DNA from: Clostridia bacterium
GTDB taxonomy: Bacteria > Bacillota > Clostridia > Oscillospirales > Acutalibacteraceae
Assembly (NCBI GenBank): GCA_017437005.1
Contig: JAFSBZ010000009.1
Coordinates: forward strand, 1 to 41,006
Reading direction: 5' to 3'
DNA: 41,006 nucleotides
Shown here: in pieces, positions 32,488-40,765 of the stretch
Layout: each line of letters begins with the position of its first letter
How positions within the stretch are numbered: the stretch's first letter is position 1
Notes under the pieces: generated by a model
What the model saw: only the letters and a program-made list of their open reading frames with translations
Told to the model about the DNA's origin: nothing
Databases searched by the model: none
Position numbers and translations under genes: made by a program

Positions 32488-33675
32488 ATGTATAAAAAAT
32501 TGTTTACTTCTGAATCAGTAAATGAAGGTCATCCCGATAAGGTTTGTGACCAAATTTCTGACGCAATACTTGACGCAATGCTCGCTCAGGACAAGTACTC
32601 ACGTGTAGCGTGCGAAAGTTTTTGCACTACCGATATTGTAAACGTAATGGGCGAGATTACAACAAATGCCAACGTTGATATTGAGGCGGTTGTTCGCGAG
32701 GTTTTGTGCGATATTGGTTACAACAGCAAGGAAGAAGCTTGCTTTGACGGCAAAACCTGTAAGGTAATCGTAAATTTGGACAAGCAGTCACCTGACATTG
32801 CAATGGGTGTTGACAATTCACTTGAGCTTAAAGACGGTGAGGACGATAAATACAATCAGCACGGTGCAGGCGACCAGGGTATGATGTTTGGCTATGCTTG
32901 TGACGAAACACCTGAGCTTATGCCACTTGCTATTTCTTTGGCGCACAAAATGTCATACAAGCTGACTTGTGTTCGTAAATCGGGCGAGCTTTCGTACCTA
33001 CGTCCCGACGGCAAAACTCAGGTTACTATCGAGTATAATGAGGACGGCACACCAAAGCGTGTTGACGCGGTTGTTGTATCTACACAGCACAGCGCAGATA
33101 TTGATTTAGAAACATTACGTAAAGATGTTTTTGAAAAGATTATTAAACCTATTATTCCAGAATCTCTTATAGACGATGACACCAAAATATTTATCAATCC
33201 TACAGGCCGTTTTGTAATAGGCGGACCTCAGGGTGACACAGGTCTTACAGGCCGTAAAATTATTGTTGATACATACGGCGGTGCGGCTCGTCACGGTGGC
33301 GGCGCATTCTCGGGCAAAGATCCTACAAAGGTTGACCGCTCGGCTGCTTACGCTGCGCGTTACGTTGCAAAAAATATTGTAGCGGCAGGCATTGCTTCTA
33401 AATGTGAAGTGCAATTAGCCTATGCTATCGGTGTGGCGCGTCCTGTATCAATTATGGTTGATACATTTGGCACAGGAAAGCACGATGACGTAGTTATTGC
33501 CGATGCAGTCGAGAAGGTATTTGACCTTCGCCCCGCCGCAATTATTGATAAGCTCCAATTGCGTAGACCTATCTATCGCAAAACCTCAAACTACGGTCAC
33601 CTTGGTCGCGAGGACGCAGACTTTACTTGGGAAAAAACCGATAAGGTAGACGAATTAAAGGCAATTCTTGGCTAA
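32488..33675 (+). CDS. metK: S-adenosylmethionine synthetase
   Basis: MetK makes SAM from methionine and ATP. The 395-residue protein has the opening [21 protein letters not shown], the ATP motif [12 protein letters not shown] near 117-128, and the P-loop-like [19 protein letters not shown] near 271-289. I choose the ATG at 32488, eight bases after GGAGG; the ATG at 32482 is only two bases from it. It is the first gene behind the SAM-I riboswitch, so its product feeds back on its own transcript. The stop codon at 33675 is 25 bases before the metY start. Confidence 0.97.
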   Translation: MYKKLFTSESVNEGHPDKVCDQISDAILDAMLAQDKYSRVACESFCTTDIVNVMGEITTNANVDIEAVVREVLCDIGYNSKEEACFDGKTCKVIVNLDKQSPDIAMGVDNSLELKDGEDDKYNQHGAGDQGMMFGYACDETPELMPLAISLAHKMSYKLTCVRKSGELSYLRPDGKTQVTIEYNEDGTPKRVDAVVVSTQHSADIDLETLRKDVFEKIIKPIIPESLIDDDTKIFINPTGRFVIGGPQGDTGLTGRKIIVDTYGGAARHGGGAFSGKDPTKVDRSAAYAARYVAKNIVAAGIASKCEVQLAYAIGVARPVSIMVDTFGTGKHDDVVIADAVEKVFDLRPAAIIDKLQLRRPIYRKTSNYGHLGREDADFTWEKTDKVDELKAILG

Positions 33676-33700
33676 TACAATATATAAAGGAGAAATTAAA

Positions 33701-34984
33701 ATGAGTAATTATAATATAGAAACAAAATGTGTTCAGGGTGGCTATACACCGGGTAACGGCGAGCCTCGTCAAATACCCATTGTACAAAGTACAACCTTTA
33801 AATACGCTACCAGCGAAGATATGGGTAAGCTGTTTGATTTGGAAGCATCAGGCTATTTTTATACTCGCCTTCAAAATCCAACCAACGATTCGGTAGCCGC
33901 AAAAATTTGTGAGATGGAGGGCGGCACCGCCGCTATGCTTACTTCAAGCGGTCAGGCAGCATCCTTCTATTCAGTATTTAACATTGCTTCTTGTGGTGAT
34001 CACGTTGTATCAAGCTCTACCATTTACGGCGGCACTTATAATCTTTTTGCGGTAACAATGAAACGTATGGGTATTGACTTTACATTTGTAAGCCCAGACT
34101 GCTCTGACGAAGAATTAGAAGCGGCATTCCGCCCAAACACAAAGGCTGTTTTTGGTGAAACTATTGCAAATCCTGCTCTTACTGTGCTTGATATCGAGCG
34201 TTTTGCAAATGCGGCTCACGCACACGGTGTACCGCTAATTATTGACAACACCTTTGCTACCCCTGTAAACTGCCGCCCATTTGAGTGGGGTGCAGATATT
34301 GTAACCCATTCCACTACAAAGTATATGGACGGTCACGGCGCAGGCGTTGGCGGTTGTATAGTAGACAGCGGTAAATTTGATTGGACAAAGTACCCCGATA
34401 AATTCCCGGGCCTTTGCACACCCGACGACAGCTACCACGGTGTAACATATACTGAAAGATTTGGCCTTGAGGGCGCATATATTACCAAGGCTACCGCACA
34501 ACTTATGCGTGACTTTGGTTCTATTCAGTCACCGCAAAACGCATTTTTACTTAACCTTGGACTCGAGAGCTTGCACCTTCGCATTAAAAAGCATTGTGAA
34601 AACGGCTTGGCAGTAGCAAAATTTCTTAAAAACGATGACCGTATTGCTTGGGTAACATACCCAAATCTTGAAGGCGACAAGTATTATGACTTGGCTCAAA
34701 AATACCTACCAAATGGTGGTTGTGGTGTTGTTAGCTTTGGTGTAAAGGGTGGCAGAAAGGCTGCAGAAAGCTTTATGAAAAATTTGAAGCTTGCCGCTAT
34801 TGAAACCCACGTTGCCGATGCGCGAAGCTGTTGCTTGCACCCTGCAAGTGCAACTCACCGTCAAATGAATGATGCCGAGCTTGAAGCTGCGGGAATTTCA
34901 GCCGACCTTGTTCGTTTTTCTTGCGGAATTGAAAGTGCCGACGACCTTATCGCCGATATTAAACAGGCACTCGATAATATTTAG
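33701..34984 (+). CDS. metY: O-acetylhomoserine sulfhydrylase
   Basis: A PLP enzyme that joins O-acetylhomoserine and sulfide to make homocysteine. The 427-residue length fits MetY rather than the shorter cystathionine gamma-synthases. The opening IETKCVQGGYTPGNGEPRQ, the TRLQNPTND motif, and the lysine that binds PLP in HSTTKYMDGHG (about 212-222) are visible. AAGGAGAAA precedes the ATG. It is in the SAM-regulated operon with metK and metA; the MetA specificity residue supports O-acetylhomoserine as its substrate. The frame is open upstream but there it overlaps metK. Confidence 0.95.
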   Translation: MSNYNIETKCVQGGYTPGNGEPRQIPIVQSTTFKYATSEDMGKLFDLEASGYFYTRLQNPTNDSVAAKICEMEGGTAAMLTSSGQAASFYSVFNIASCGDHVVSSSTIYGGTYNLFAVTMKRMGIDFTFVSPDCSDEELEAAFRPNTKAVFGETIANPALTVLDIERFANAAHAHGVPLIIDNTFATPVNCRPFEWGADIVTHSTTKYMDGHGAGVGGCIVDSGKFDWTKYPDKFPGLCTPDDSYHGVTYTERFGLEGAYITKATAQLMRDFGSIQSPQNAFLLNLGLESLHLRIKKHCENGLAVAKFLKNDDRIAWVTYPNLEGDKYYDLAQKYLPNGGCGVVSFGVKGGRKAAESFMKNLKLAAIETHVADARSCCLHPASATHRQMNDAELEAAGISADLVRFSCGIESADDLIADIKQALDNI

Positions 34985-35014
34985 TTTTAATTTGTTGGAA
35001 GTAAGGGGAATTGA

Positions 35015-35773
35015 ATGAAAAAATATCGTCAATATACTGTTCGGGAAAGTTCTGCGATTTACGGTGTGTATACTTGTTCAAAGTGTCAGAATAAAGTTTT
35101 GTTTGAGAGCAAAGTATCTAAAAGTGCGGTAGCAATGAAAAGAATTTATTGGAACACTAAAGTTGAAGAGTTGGATGAAATTGTCGAGAATGATTTATCA
35201 AAACAAGTTCATTCTCCACTGATCAAAAAAATACAAACTATTATTAAAGAGTCTAAGAAACACAATTATAGAGAACATAAAATAGATTGTAAATGTCCAA
35301 AATGCGGAAATGTTGAGTTGTGGACAAAGGTGAACCATGATAAAGGTGACATATGGTTGAGGACGGTTGCTTTGTTGGCAATTTCGCCTACCTGTTTGAT
35401 GATTGCGATGGCACTTTTGTGTGAGAATATTTATGTTTTCTTTTGTGCTTTGGGATTTTGGTTAGTGTTTTTGACTACTTGTATAGTGAGAAAAATATAT
35501 CTAAATTTTGATGTAAAAAACAAGGAATTAGAAATTGAAAAATTACCTGAAGAAACTTTCCCAGAAATATTTGCTTTAAAAAAAGATTGTATTGAATACA
35601 TAGAAAAAAATAATTATATAGTAAGTGGATATAATGATATCGAAACATTAAAAGAAAAAGCACAAATTGATATTTTCAATGAGGAATTATTGTCAAGCGA
35701 AGAGTGTAAAAAATGTGGTGCAATGTTAAAACAAAATCAAACAATATGCCATGTGTGCGGAGAAATATTATAA
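35015..35773 (+). CDS. Zinc-ribbon membrane protein inserted in the met operon
   Basis: I do not recognise this 252-residue protein. Three zinc-ribbon-like pieces are visible: CSKC (about 22-25), CKCPKCG (about 93-99) and the closing pair CKKC/CHVC near the C-terminus. Two hydrophobic segments at roughly 117-134 and 137-155 suggest a membrane anchor. The stretches between are Lys/Glu-rich helices. AAGGGG precedes the ATG. It separates metY (30 bases upstream) from metA (23 bases downstream), with no terminator in the gaps, so it should be SAM-regulated. It is AT-richer than its neighbours, suggesting late insertion. Confidence 0.75.
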   Translation: MKKYRQYTVRESSAIYGVYTCSKCQNKVLFESKVSKSAVAMKRIYWNTKVEELDEIVENDLSKQVHSPLIKKIQTIIKESKKHNYREHKIDCKCPKCGNVELWTKVNHDKGDIWLRTVALLAISPTCLMIAMALLCENIYVFFCALGFWLVFLTTCIVRKIYLNFDVKNKELEIEKLPEETFPEIFALKKDCIEYIEKNNYIVSGYNDIETLKEKAQIDIFNEELLSSEECKKCGAMLKQNQTICHVCGEIL

Positions 35774-35796
35774 ATTAGTTTCAAGGAGATTGTATA

Positions 35797-36717
35797 ATGC
35801 CCATTAAAATACCTAACGATTTACCCGCAGTAAAGATTTTGAATGATGAAAATATATTTGTAATGACCGAAACTCGTGCCATTACGCAGGATATACGTCC
35901 ACTTAAAATTTTATTGCTTAATCTTATGCCTAAAAAGATTGAAACCGAAACCCAGCTTTCACGTCTTCTTGGTAACTCACCACTTCAGGTGGATTTTGAG
36001 TTTATTCACACCAAGAGTCACGTGTCAAAAAATACGTCAGCAGAGCATTTGTTTACCTTTTATAAAACATTTGATGATGTAAAGGACAAAACCTTTGACG
36101 GTATGATTATTACGGGCGCACCCGTAGAGCAAATGCCCTTTGAAGAGGTTGAGTATTGGGATGAGCTTTGCGAGATAATGGAATGGACCAAATCCCATGT
36201 TCACAGTACATTCCATATTTGCTGGGGTGCACAGGCGGGTCTTTATTATCACTATGGTGTAAATAAATATCCGCTGCCTGAAAAGCTTTTTGGTATATTC
36301 CCACACAAAGCCGATTATAAAAAGTCAATACTTTTGCGCGGCTTTGACGATGTTTTTATGGTGCCACAGTCACGACACACCACCATTAAAACCGAGGATG
36401 TTATGGCGGTGCCCGAGCTTAAGATTTTGGCATCTAACGAGCAGTGTGGTATTTATGCCATAGCAACCGAGGGCGGTAAACAGATATTTATAACGGGGCA
36501 CAGCGAGTACGATGCCGATACCCTTAAAAACGAGTATCTTCGCGACGTTGCGGCAGGACTGCCAATACACGTGCCCGAAAATTATTTTCCCGATGATAAT
36601 CCCGAAAACGAGCCATTGGTTACCTGGCGTTCACACGCCAATTTGCTTTATAGCAACTGGCTTAACTATTTTGTATATCAGACAACCCCATATGATATTG
36701 AGCAGATAAACAAATAA
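35797..36717 (+). CDS. metA: Homoserine O-acetyltransferase (MetA family)
   Basis: The first committed step of methionine synthesis, acylating homoserine. The 306-residue protein has the catalytic Cys142 in HICWGAQAG, His235 and Glu237 in TGHSEYD, and the MetA signature [18 protein letters not shown]. Residue 111 is Glu in TGAPVEQM. Work on MetA enzymes has shown that Glu here favours acetyl-CoA and Gly (as in E. coli) favours succinyl-CoA, so acetyl is expected. This agrees with the O-acetylhomoserine-using metY two genes upstream. A good terminator follows. Confidence 0.95.
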   Translation: MPIKIPNDLPAVKILNDENIFVMTETRAITQDIRPLKILLLNLMPKKIETETQLSRLLGNSPLQVDFEFIHTKSHVSKNTSAEHLFTFYKTFDDVKDKTFDGMIITGAPVEQMPFEEVEYWDELCEIMEWTKSHVHSTFHICWGAQAGLYYHYGVNKYPLPEKLFGIFPHKADYKKSILLRGFDDVFMVPQSRHTTIKTEDVMAVPELKILASNEQCGIYAIATEGGKQIFITGHSEYDADTLKNEYLRDVAAGLPIHVPENYFPDDNPENEPLVTWRSHANLLYSNWLNYFVYQTTPYDIEQINK

Positions 36718-36719
36718 AA

Positions 36720-36755
36720 CAAACGCCTTGAGAAATCTCAAGGCGTTTGTAATTT
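36720..36755. terminator. Bidirectional terminator after metA
   Basis: AAACGCCTTGAGA and its complement form a nearly loop-less 13-bp stem. It is T-rich on both sides, serving metA and the convergent secreted-protein gene. Confidence 0.9.
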
Positions 36756-36775
36756 TAGTTGGTAGTATACATTTT

Positions 36776-37273
36776 TTATGAAAGCACACCGTTTTTATCG
36801 CAAGAGAGGGAAATAGGAACTTCCATAGTTTGTGTGGTTATGAATAAAGTCTTTTTCTTAAACACACCTACAGCGCTTGCGGTATTACCCGATTTACTTG
36901 TGGTTGATGAATCTAATGACCAGCCATTTGAACAATCACTGGCGCTACAGCTAACCGCAGTACAGGTGGCACTAACACCTTCATTTACACTAAATGTTCC
37001 GTTGATTTTAAACTTATACATAACTTCGCCAGAACTATTTTTAGCTGTGTGTGTTTTACTGCCACTTACTGTTCTTGTTGCGCGTGTTTGTTTTTGATTT
37101 AGATATTGTGTTATGGTTGTTGTTATTGAACTGCCGTCTTCGAGATATTCGGTTGTTTCGCTTATTACTATTTCGTTATCTGCTAATCCTTGGTCTGTTG
37201 TTGCAAAAACATTAAAGTTAAATAAACAGCTTAAAATAATTAACGATAAAACTATAAGTAAAAATTTTTTCAT
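36776..37273 (-). CDS. Small secreted protein of unknown function
   Basis: A 165-residue protein with a clear signal peptide (basic start, hydrophobic 4-17, likely cleavage after FNVFA near 24). The mature part is Ser/Thr-rich, predicted beta-strands, with four Cys close together (CTAVSCSASDCSNGW and a final CDKNG) that could form disulfides. I do not recognise the family. It begins two bases after the HAAS-like membrane gene ends, and the PadR gene is first in this leftward set, so the three are co-transcribed. Its control by PadR suggests a role in envelope or signal response. Confidence 0.75.
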   Translation of the reverse strand: MKKFLLIVLSLIILSCLFNFNVFATTDQGLADNEIVISETTEYLEDGSSITTTITQYLNQKQTRATRTVSGSKTHTAKNSSGEVMYKFKINGTFSVNEGVSATCTAVSCSASDCSNGWSLDSSTTSKSGNTASAVGVFKKKTLFITTQTMEVPISLSCDKNGVLS

Positions 37274-37275
37274 TT

Positions 37276-37653
37276 TTATTTATCCCTTTCATATGTAATT
37301 TCGTTATTATAATAAACAGGAATATTTTTTTCGTTTTCAATATAAATATATATCGCTAGTGAAGCAGTAATTACTAAAATTGCTACAAGTATAGAGATTA
37401 CAATCGCAGTAATACGTTTTTTAAATTTGTAAGATTTTACAAAAGAATTGTCAATGCCTACGGCAAATTCTTTTGCAATGTTTTCCGCTGTGCCAAAATG
37501 CTGTTCAATTTGGGTAAAGTCGGTAATGTTGTTTTCGTCTATAAAAGTATTTACCGATACTTTTAAATCATTAAGCATTTTGCGCATGGCTGAGTTTAAA
37601 CAGGGCAAATTTTTCTTTATGTCTTTAAAATAGCTTTGTAATTGTTTTTGCAT
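37276..37653 (-). CDS. HAAS/DUF1700-like membrane protein paired with PadR
   Basis: A 125-residue protein with an N-terminal cytoplasmic helical domain (1-80) whose pattern of small helices, ending with EQHFGTAENIAKEFA, is that of HAAS/DUF1700-type proteins that pair with PadR. A single membrane segment follows (about 82-106), then a short outside tail. The name DUF6120 may also fit; I cannot search. Its start overlaps the PadR stop at 37653, so translation is coupled. In known cases the membrane partner modulates the PadR regulator; that is inferred here. Confidence 0.72.
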   Translation of the reverse strand: MQKQLQSYFKDIKKNLPCLNSAMRKMLNDLKVSVNTFIDENNITDFTQIEQHFGTAENIAKEFAVGIDNSFVKSYKFKKRITAIVISILVAILVITASLAIYIYIENEKNIPVYYNNEITYERDK

Positions 37654-37997
37654 TAGTTTTTGCCCTCCTCGTTTTCGCCTAACACAAGCAAAATACCGTT
37701 GTGCATTGAAAAATATTCTTGTTTAATTTCATTTAGGTAGTCGATACCCGCCTGCTCTATGTGATAGTAAACTCGTGTTCGACGTTTACCAACTAATTCG
37801 CTACGGTCGGTAATACAACCTTTTTCTATCAAACGGTAAAGCACAGGGTAAAGCGAGCCCTCGGTTACAACGTACATACCGTGACTAAGTTCCTTTAATT
37901 GTTGGCATATTTCATAACCGTACATATCCTTTTTGCTTAAAAGCGACAACAGTGCCAGCTCTATTGTGCCGCGTTTAAGACCTTCGGCAATACCCAT
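37653..37997 (-). CDS. PadR-family transcriptional regulator
   Basis: A 114-residue PadR regulator with the winged helix motif IELALLSLLSKKDMYGYEICQQL (in two parts, about 12-34), the recognition part GSLYPVLYRLIEKG near 47-60, and the wing GKRRTRVYYHI. The coiled dimerisation helix (about 85-105) is short. PadR proteins repress exporters or stress genes until a ligand binds. It begins a leftward three-gene unit and is divergent from the caspase-like unit, sharing a 9-bp inverted repeat over both -35 boxes. Confidence 0.93.
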   Translation of the reverse strand: MGIAEGLKRGTIELALLSLLSKKDMYGYEICQQLKELSHGMYVVTEGSLYPVLYRLIEKGCITDRSELVGKRRTRVYYHIEQAGIDYLNEIKQEYFSMHNGILLVLGENEEGKN

Positions 37998-38027
37998 TGG
38001 ACTTACCTCTTTATATTTGTTATTCTT

Positions 38028-38056
38028 AAATTACCATAATTATTTTGGCTTGTCAA
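38028..38056 (-). promoter_or_regulatory. Promoter of the PadR unit
   Basis: On the minus strand TTGACA (38051-38056) and TAATTT (38028-38033) are separated by 17 bases. The ATG at 37997 is 31 bases downstream. Confidence 0.85.
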
Positions 38057-38085
38057 TACTTTATGACACAAAATATTATTGACAA
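38050..38085. promoter_or_regulatory. Inverted repeat over both -35 boxes (candidate PadR operator)
   Basis: TTGTCAATA (38050-38058) and TATTGACAA (38077-38085) are perfect 9-bp arms around an 18-base centre, so the two divergent -35 elements are symmetric. A single regulator bound here could control both units. PadR is the natural candidate, although the arms do not obviously match the ATGT-N8-ACAT pattern known for PadR. Confidence 0.6.
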
Positions 38086-38107
38086 ATTTATATTTTTGTG
38101 CTATTGT
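38079..38107 (+). promoter_or_regulatory. Promoter of the caspase-like peptidase unit
   Basis: TTGACA (38079-38084) and TATTGT (38102-38107) are separated by 17 bases. A hairpin GGTATA/TATACC (38119-38141) lies near the 5' end of the expected transcript. Confidence 0.82.
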
Positions 38108-38162
38108 GTTAATAGAAAGGTATACAAGGGAATATTATACCATAAGAAAGGGAGTGATACCG

Positions 38163-38279
38163 ATGCACGAGTTTAATGAAACACACTATTTATCATTAAA
38201 ACGAGGAGAAAGGAAAAATGATAAGAAAAATTATATCGGTATTGCTATGTGTTGCAATATTGCTGACGTTGTCGTTTAA
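38163..38279 (+). CDS. Short leader ORF overlapping the peptidase gene
   Basis: ATG at 38163 has a strong ribosome binding site GGGAGTG six bases upstream and encodes 38 residues, MHEFNETHYLSLKRGERK..., ending at 38279. It overlaps the start of the next gene (38218) by 62 bases in another frame. The ribosome binding site of the next gene lies inside it, so translation of the leader may control access to it. No similarity is recognised. It may be only a regulatory leader and not a stable peptide. Confidence 0.5.
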   Translation: MHEFNETHYLSLKRGERKNDKKNYIGIAMCCNIADVVV

Positions 38280-39804
38280 TATATCGGCAGAAGAACAATC
38301 ACAAACAAAAAATATTCCAATTACAAGTGAAATTACAGTAAATGTTGAAGAAAACAATGATATTGTTATAACTGAACCTATAATGCCCGTTGATGATGGT
38401 GTATCACTTGTCGCAACAGGCGCTACACCTATAGGACATTTAGATACTGTAAACTCTTCGATTATAGGTGGTTGGGCATATCAGAGTGATGTACCAAACA
38501 CGCCACTTGATGTTCACATTTATATTACAAACAATTCAACAGGAGAGCGAGTGGGTTTTGCAACAATCGCAAATGGTTATCGCGCCGATTTGGCTGCAGC
38601 GGGCTATGGTAACGGTTATCACGCTTTCCAGCATAATATTAGCTGGATGGCATATAAACCGGGAACATATACCGTGCGGGCTTATGCTATAGGTGTGAAC
38701 AGCAATAATCCGGAATTGTATAGTTCACCTAAAACCTTTACGGTAAGGGATATGCAGGGTAACGTGGAAAGAGCAACGGACGAAATTATAGGCTGGGCTT
38801 GGAAACCCGATGCACCTAACGATGCGGTAGAGGCTCACATTCACATTGTTCAGGGTGGTACCGTGCTGGATATAATAACCACTTCCGCTAATCGCTATCG
38901 TGAGGATTTAGATAATTTAGGGTATGGCAATGGTTATCACGGTTTTAAAACTGCAATCGACTGGAGCCAGTATCCCGAAGAAAATTTACGCCTTATAGTA
39001 TATATGTATGACGGCAGTGGTTACTCACCTGTACTTTATGATGGATATTATGAGAATAGAATGCCGATAACATTGTTGGGTATGATTGATGGAAAAGGAA
39101 TAGACCATTCAACATGGATATGGGAAAGCAATACTACAACTTATTGCGAAAATATAGGCTGTTCTCAATTGAATCGATATAATTATGCAGATGCAACGAA
39201 CGTAAATTATTCGTATAGTAGATTTATAAAAGAATCGTCTTTTTGTGCGATAGCTACGCATGGAAACAAATATGGCATACAGTGGAGTATGAGAAATATT
39301 TACAACGGACATGACGATTGTGATGATACTTGCACTACTTGTTTTGGTAGCTATAATACAACGTTTTTAAACACAATGTCTGATGATTATTTTGCTGACA
39401 CAAGGTGCGTGGTTTCGATTGCATGCGAGACCGCGAAAGGCGGAGGAGCAGACTCAACCAATTTTGTGAACGTGTTACAAAGCAAGGGCGTTAAAACTGT
39501 TGTGGGATTTGAGGAAAAAACTTGGTTTTTTTATAACACGGAAACACTGCAAACAATAACTACAAAAGGTTCTTTTAAGTGGATGAACGAATTTGTAAGG
39601 TTATTAAGCGAAGGTTACACTGTAGATTATTCCGTCGCCAAAGCGTACGAAGAAACACTGCTCATTAATCTTGCTGCCGCTGGCTATACAGAGGAACAAT
39701 ATGAAAGTGGAGATATTCCAGAAGATGTTTTAATTAAAGAAGTAATTTGTGGATTAGATAGTTATTGCGTAGTAGGCGACGGTAGTCAGGTTATTAAACA
39801 TTAA
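38218..39804 (+). CDS. Secreted caspase-like (clan CD) protein with two tandem repeats
   Basis: A 528-residue secreted protein with a signal peptide (hydrophobic 5-20, likely cleavage after NISA at 24). Two related domains follow (about 72-176 and 178-281), sharing the words IIGGWAY/IIGWAW, then YRADLAAAGYGNGYHAF / YREDLDNLGYGNGYHGF. The last third (about 285-528) has the features of a caspase/gingipain-like fold: a hydrophobic strand ending in His348-Gly (AIATHGNKYG) and a second ending in Ala-Cys403 (VVSIACETA). These would be the catalytic dyad. Three Cys cluster at 368-375. The ATG has GAGGAGAAAGG upstream. A membrane-anchored partner follows 19 bases later. Confidence 0.75.
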   Translation: MIRKIISVLLCVAILLTLSFNISAEEQSQTKNIPITSEITVNVEENNDIVITEPIMPVDDGVSLVATGATPIGHLDTVNSSIIGGWAYQSDVPNTPLDVHIYITNNSTGERVGFATIANGYRADLAAAGYGNGYHAFQHNISWMAYKPGTYTVRAYAIGVNSNNPELYSSPKTFTVRDMQGNVERATDEIIGWAWKPDAPNDAVEAHIHIVQGGTVLDIITTSANRYREDLDNLGYGNGYHGFKTAIDWSQYPEENLRLIVYMYDGSGYSPVLYDGYYENRMPITLLGMIDGKGIDHSTWIWESNTTTYCENIGCSQLNRYNYADATNVNYSYSRFIKESSFCAIATHGNKYGIQWSMRNIYNGHDDCDDTCTTCFGSYNTTFLNTMSDDYFADTRCVVSIACETAKGGGADSTNFVNVLQSKGVKTVVGFEEKTWFFYNTETLQTITTKGSFKWMNEFVRLLSEGYTVDYSVAKAYEETLLINLAAAGYTEEQYESGDIPEDVLIKEVICGLDSYCVVGDGSQVIKH

Positions 39805-39823
39805 TTAGAAGGAGAGGATATAA

Positions 39824-40765
39824 ATGAACAAAAGGAAAATTTTATTATTTGGAGTAATAGTATCGTTGTGCGTTGCAGTTGGTTTTACGACCAACGTAAA
39901 AAGGGAAACGCCAATCCAAAAAGCGTATGAAAATACAAACGAAAGTTCAATCCTTGTTGAAGATGGTGAAATTGAAATTTTAAATCAAAATAAAGATAAT
40001 GTAACGCAGAACGAAACTGCTCAAATTAATTCACAAGAAAACGCTGAAAAAACAACTGATATTGTACAACAAAGCGAAACATCATTTTCAACAGAAGTTT
40101 CAACTGGAGATTTTATATCCGCGGAAGACAAAGCGGTAAAATCCGAAATATCGAAATATGTTGATACAAAGGTGGATTTTAGATTAAATAGACAGGAAAA
40201 AATTAACCAAAAAACGTTTAATCTCACTTTTTTTGAAATGGAAAACATTATAGAAAATAATGAAAAGGTAGTGTATAAAAACGAATCGGAAGATATTTTT
40301 AAATATGACGCAAAAAGCGGAAAACTGCGCGAAGCAATAATCAATTCGGTTGTTACACAAAAAACAAATGAAAGCATCGATGAAAATACAGCGCAAAAAA
40401 TCGCCATAGAATACGCGAAAACAAAATATGAAACAGATGCATACAAGCTATATTCGTGCAAAGAAACAACCAAAGGGCATAATTATATTTATACAAGATA
40501 TATTGGTGGATATCCCAGCAGTGACAAATTTTCTATTAAAGTAGGATATGATGGTAATATAGTTTACGTTAGCGATTTCACGGATACGTTTGACAGCAAA
40601 GAATTGAATTACAGCAAAGAATTTATAGATTCAAAAATAAAGGAATATTCTGATGAAACAAAGGTTGATTGGAATAGTATAACAATTTGTATTCACGAAG
40701 GAAAAGTAGCTGTAAAATATACAGAACCTGAACAGTGTGCAATAGCAATACTTCCTCTTGAATAG
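39824..40765 (+). CDS. Membrane-anchored PepSY/YcdB-like partner protein
   Basis: A 313-residue protein with a single N-terminal hydrophobic segment (6-23) serving as an anchor or signal. A long Asn/Gln/Glu/Thr-rich linker (about 30-100) leads to a domain at roughly 105-310. The part around 190-260 (ENTAQKIAIEYAKTKY, then YIYTRYIGGYPSSDKFSIKV, GYDGNIVYVSD) resembles YcdB/PepSY-type modules, some of which sit in peptidase propeptides and may inhibit. The resemblance is by eye only. GAAGGAGAGG precedes the ATG. Coupling to the upstream caspase-like protein suggests an inhibitor, chaperone or surface partner. Confidence 0.6.
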   Translation: MNKRKILLFGVIVSLCVAVGFTTNVKRETPIQKAYENTNESSILVEDGEIEILNQNKDNVTQNETAQINSQENAEKTTDIVQQSETSFSTEVSTGDFISAEDKAVKSEISKYVDTKVDFRLNRQEKINQKTFNLTFFEMENIIENNEKVVYKNESEDIFKYDAKSGKLREAIINSVVTQKTNESIDENTAQKIAIEYAKTKYETDAYKLYSCKETTKGHNYIYTRYIGGYPSSDKFSIKVGYDGNIVYVSDFTDTFDSKELNYSKEFIDSKIKEYSDETKVDWNSITICIHEGKVAVKYTEPEQCAIAILPLE

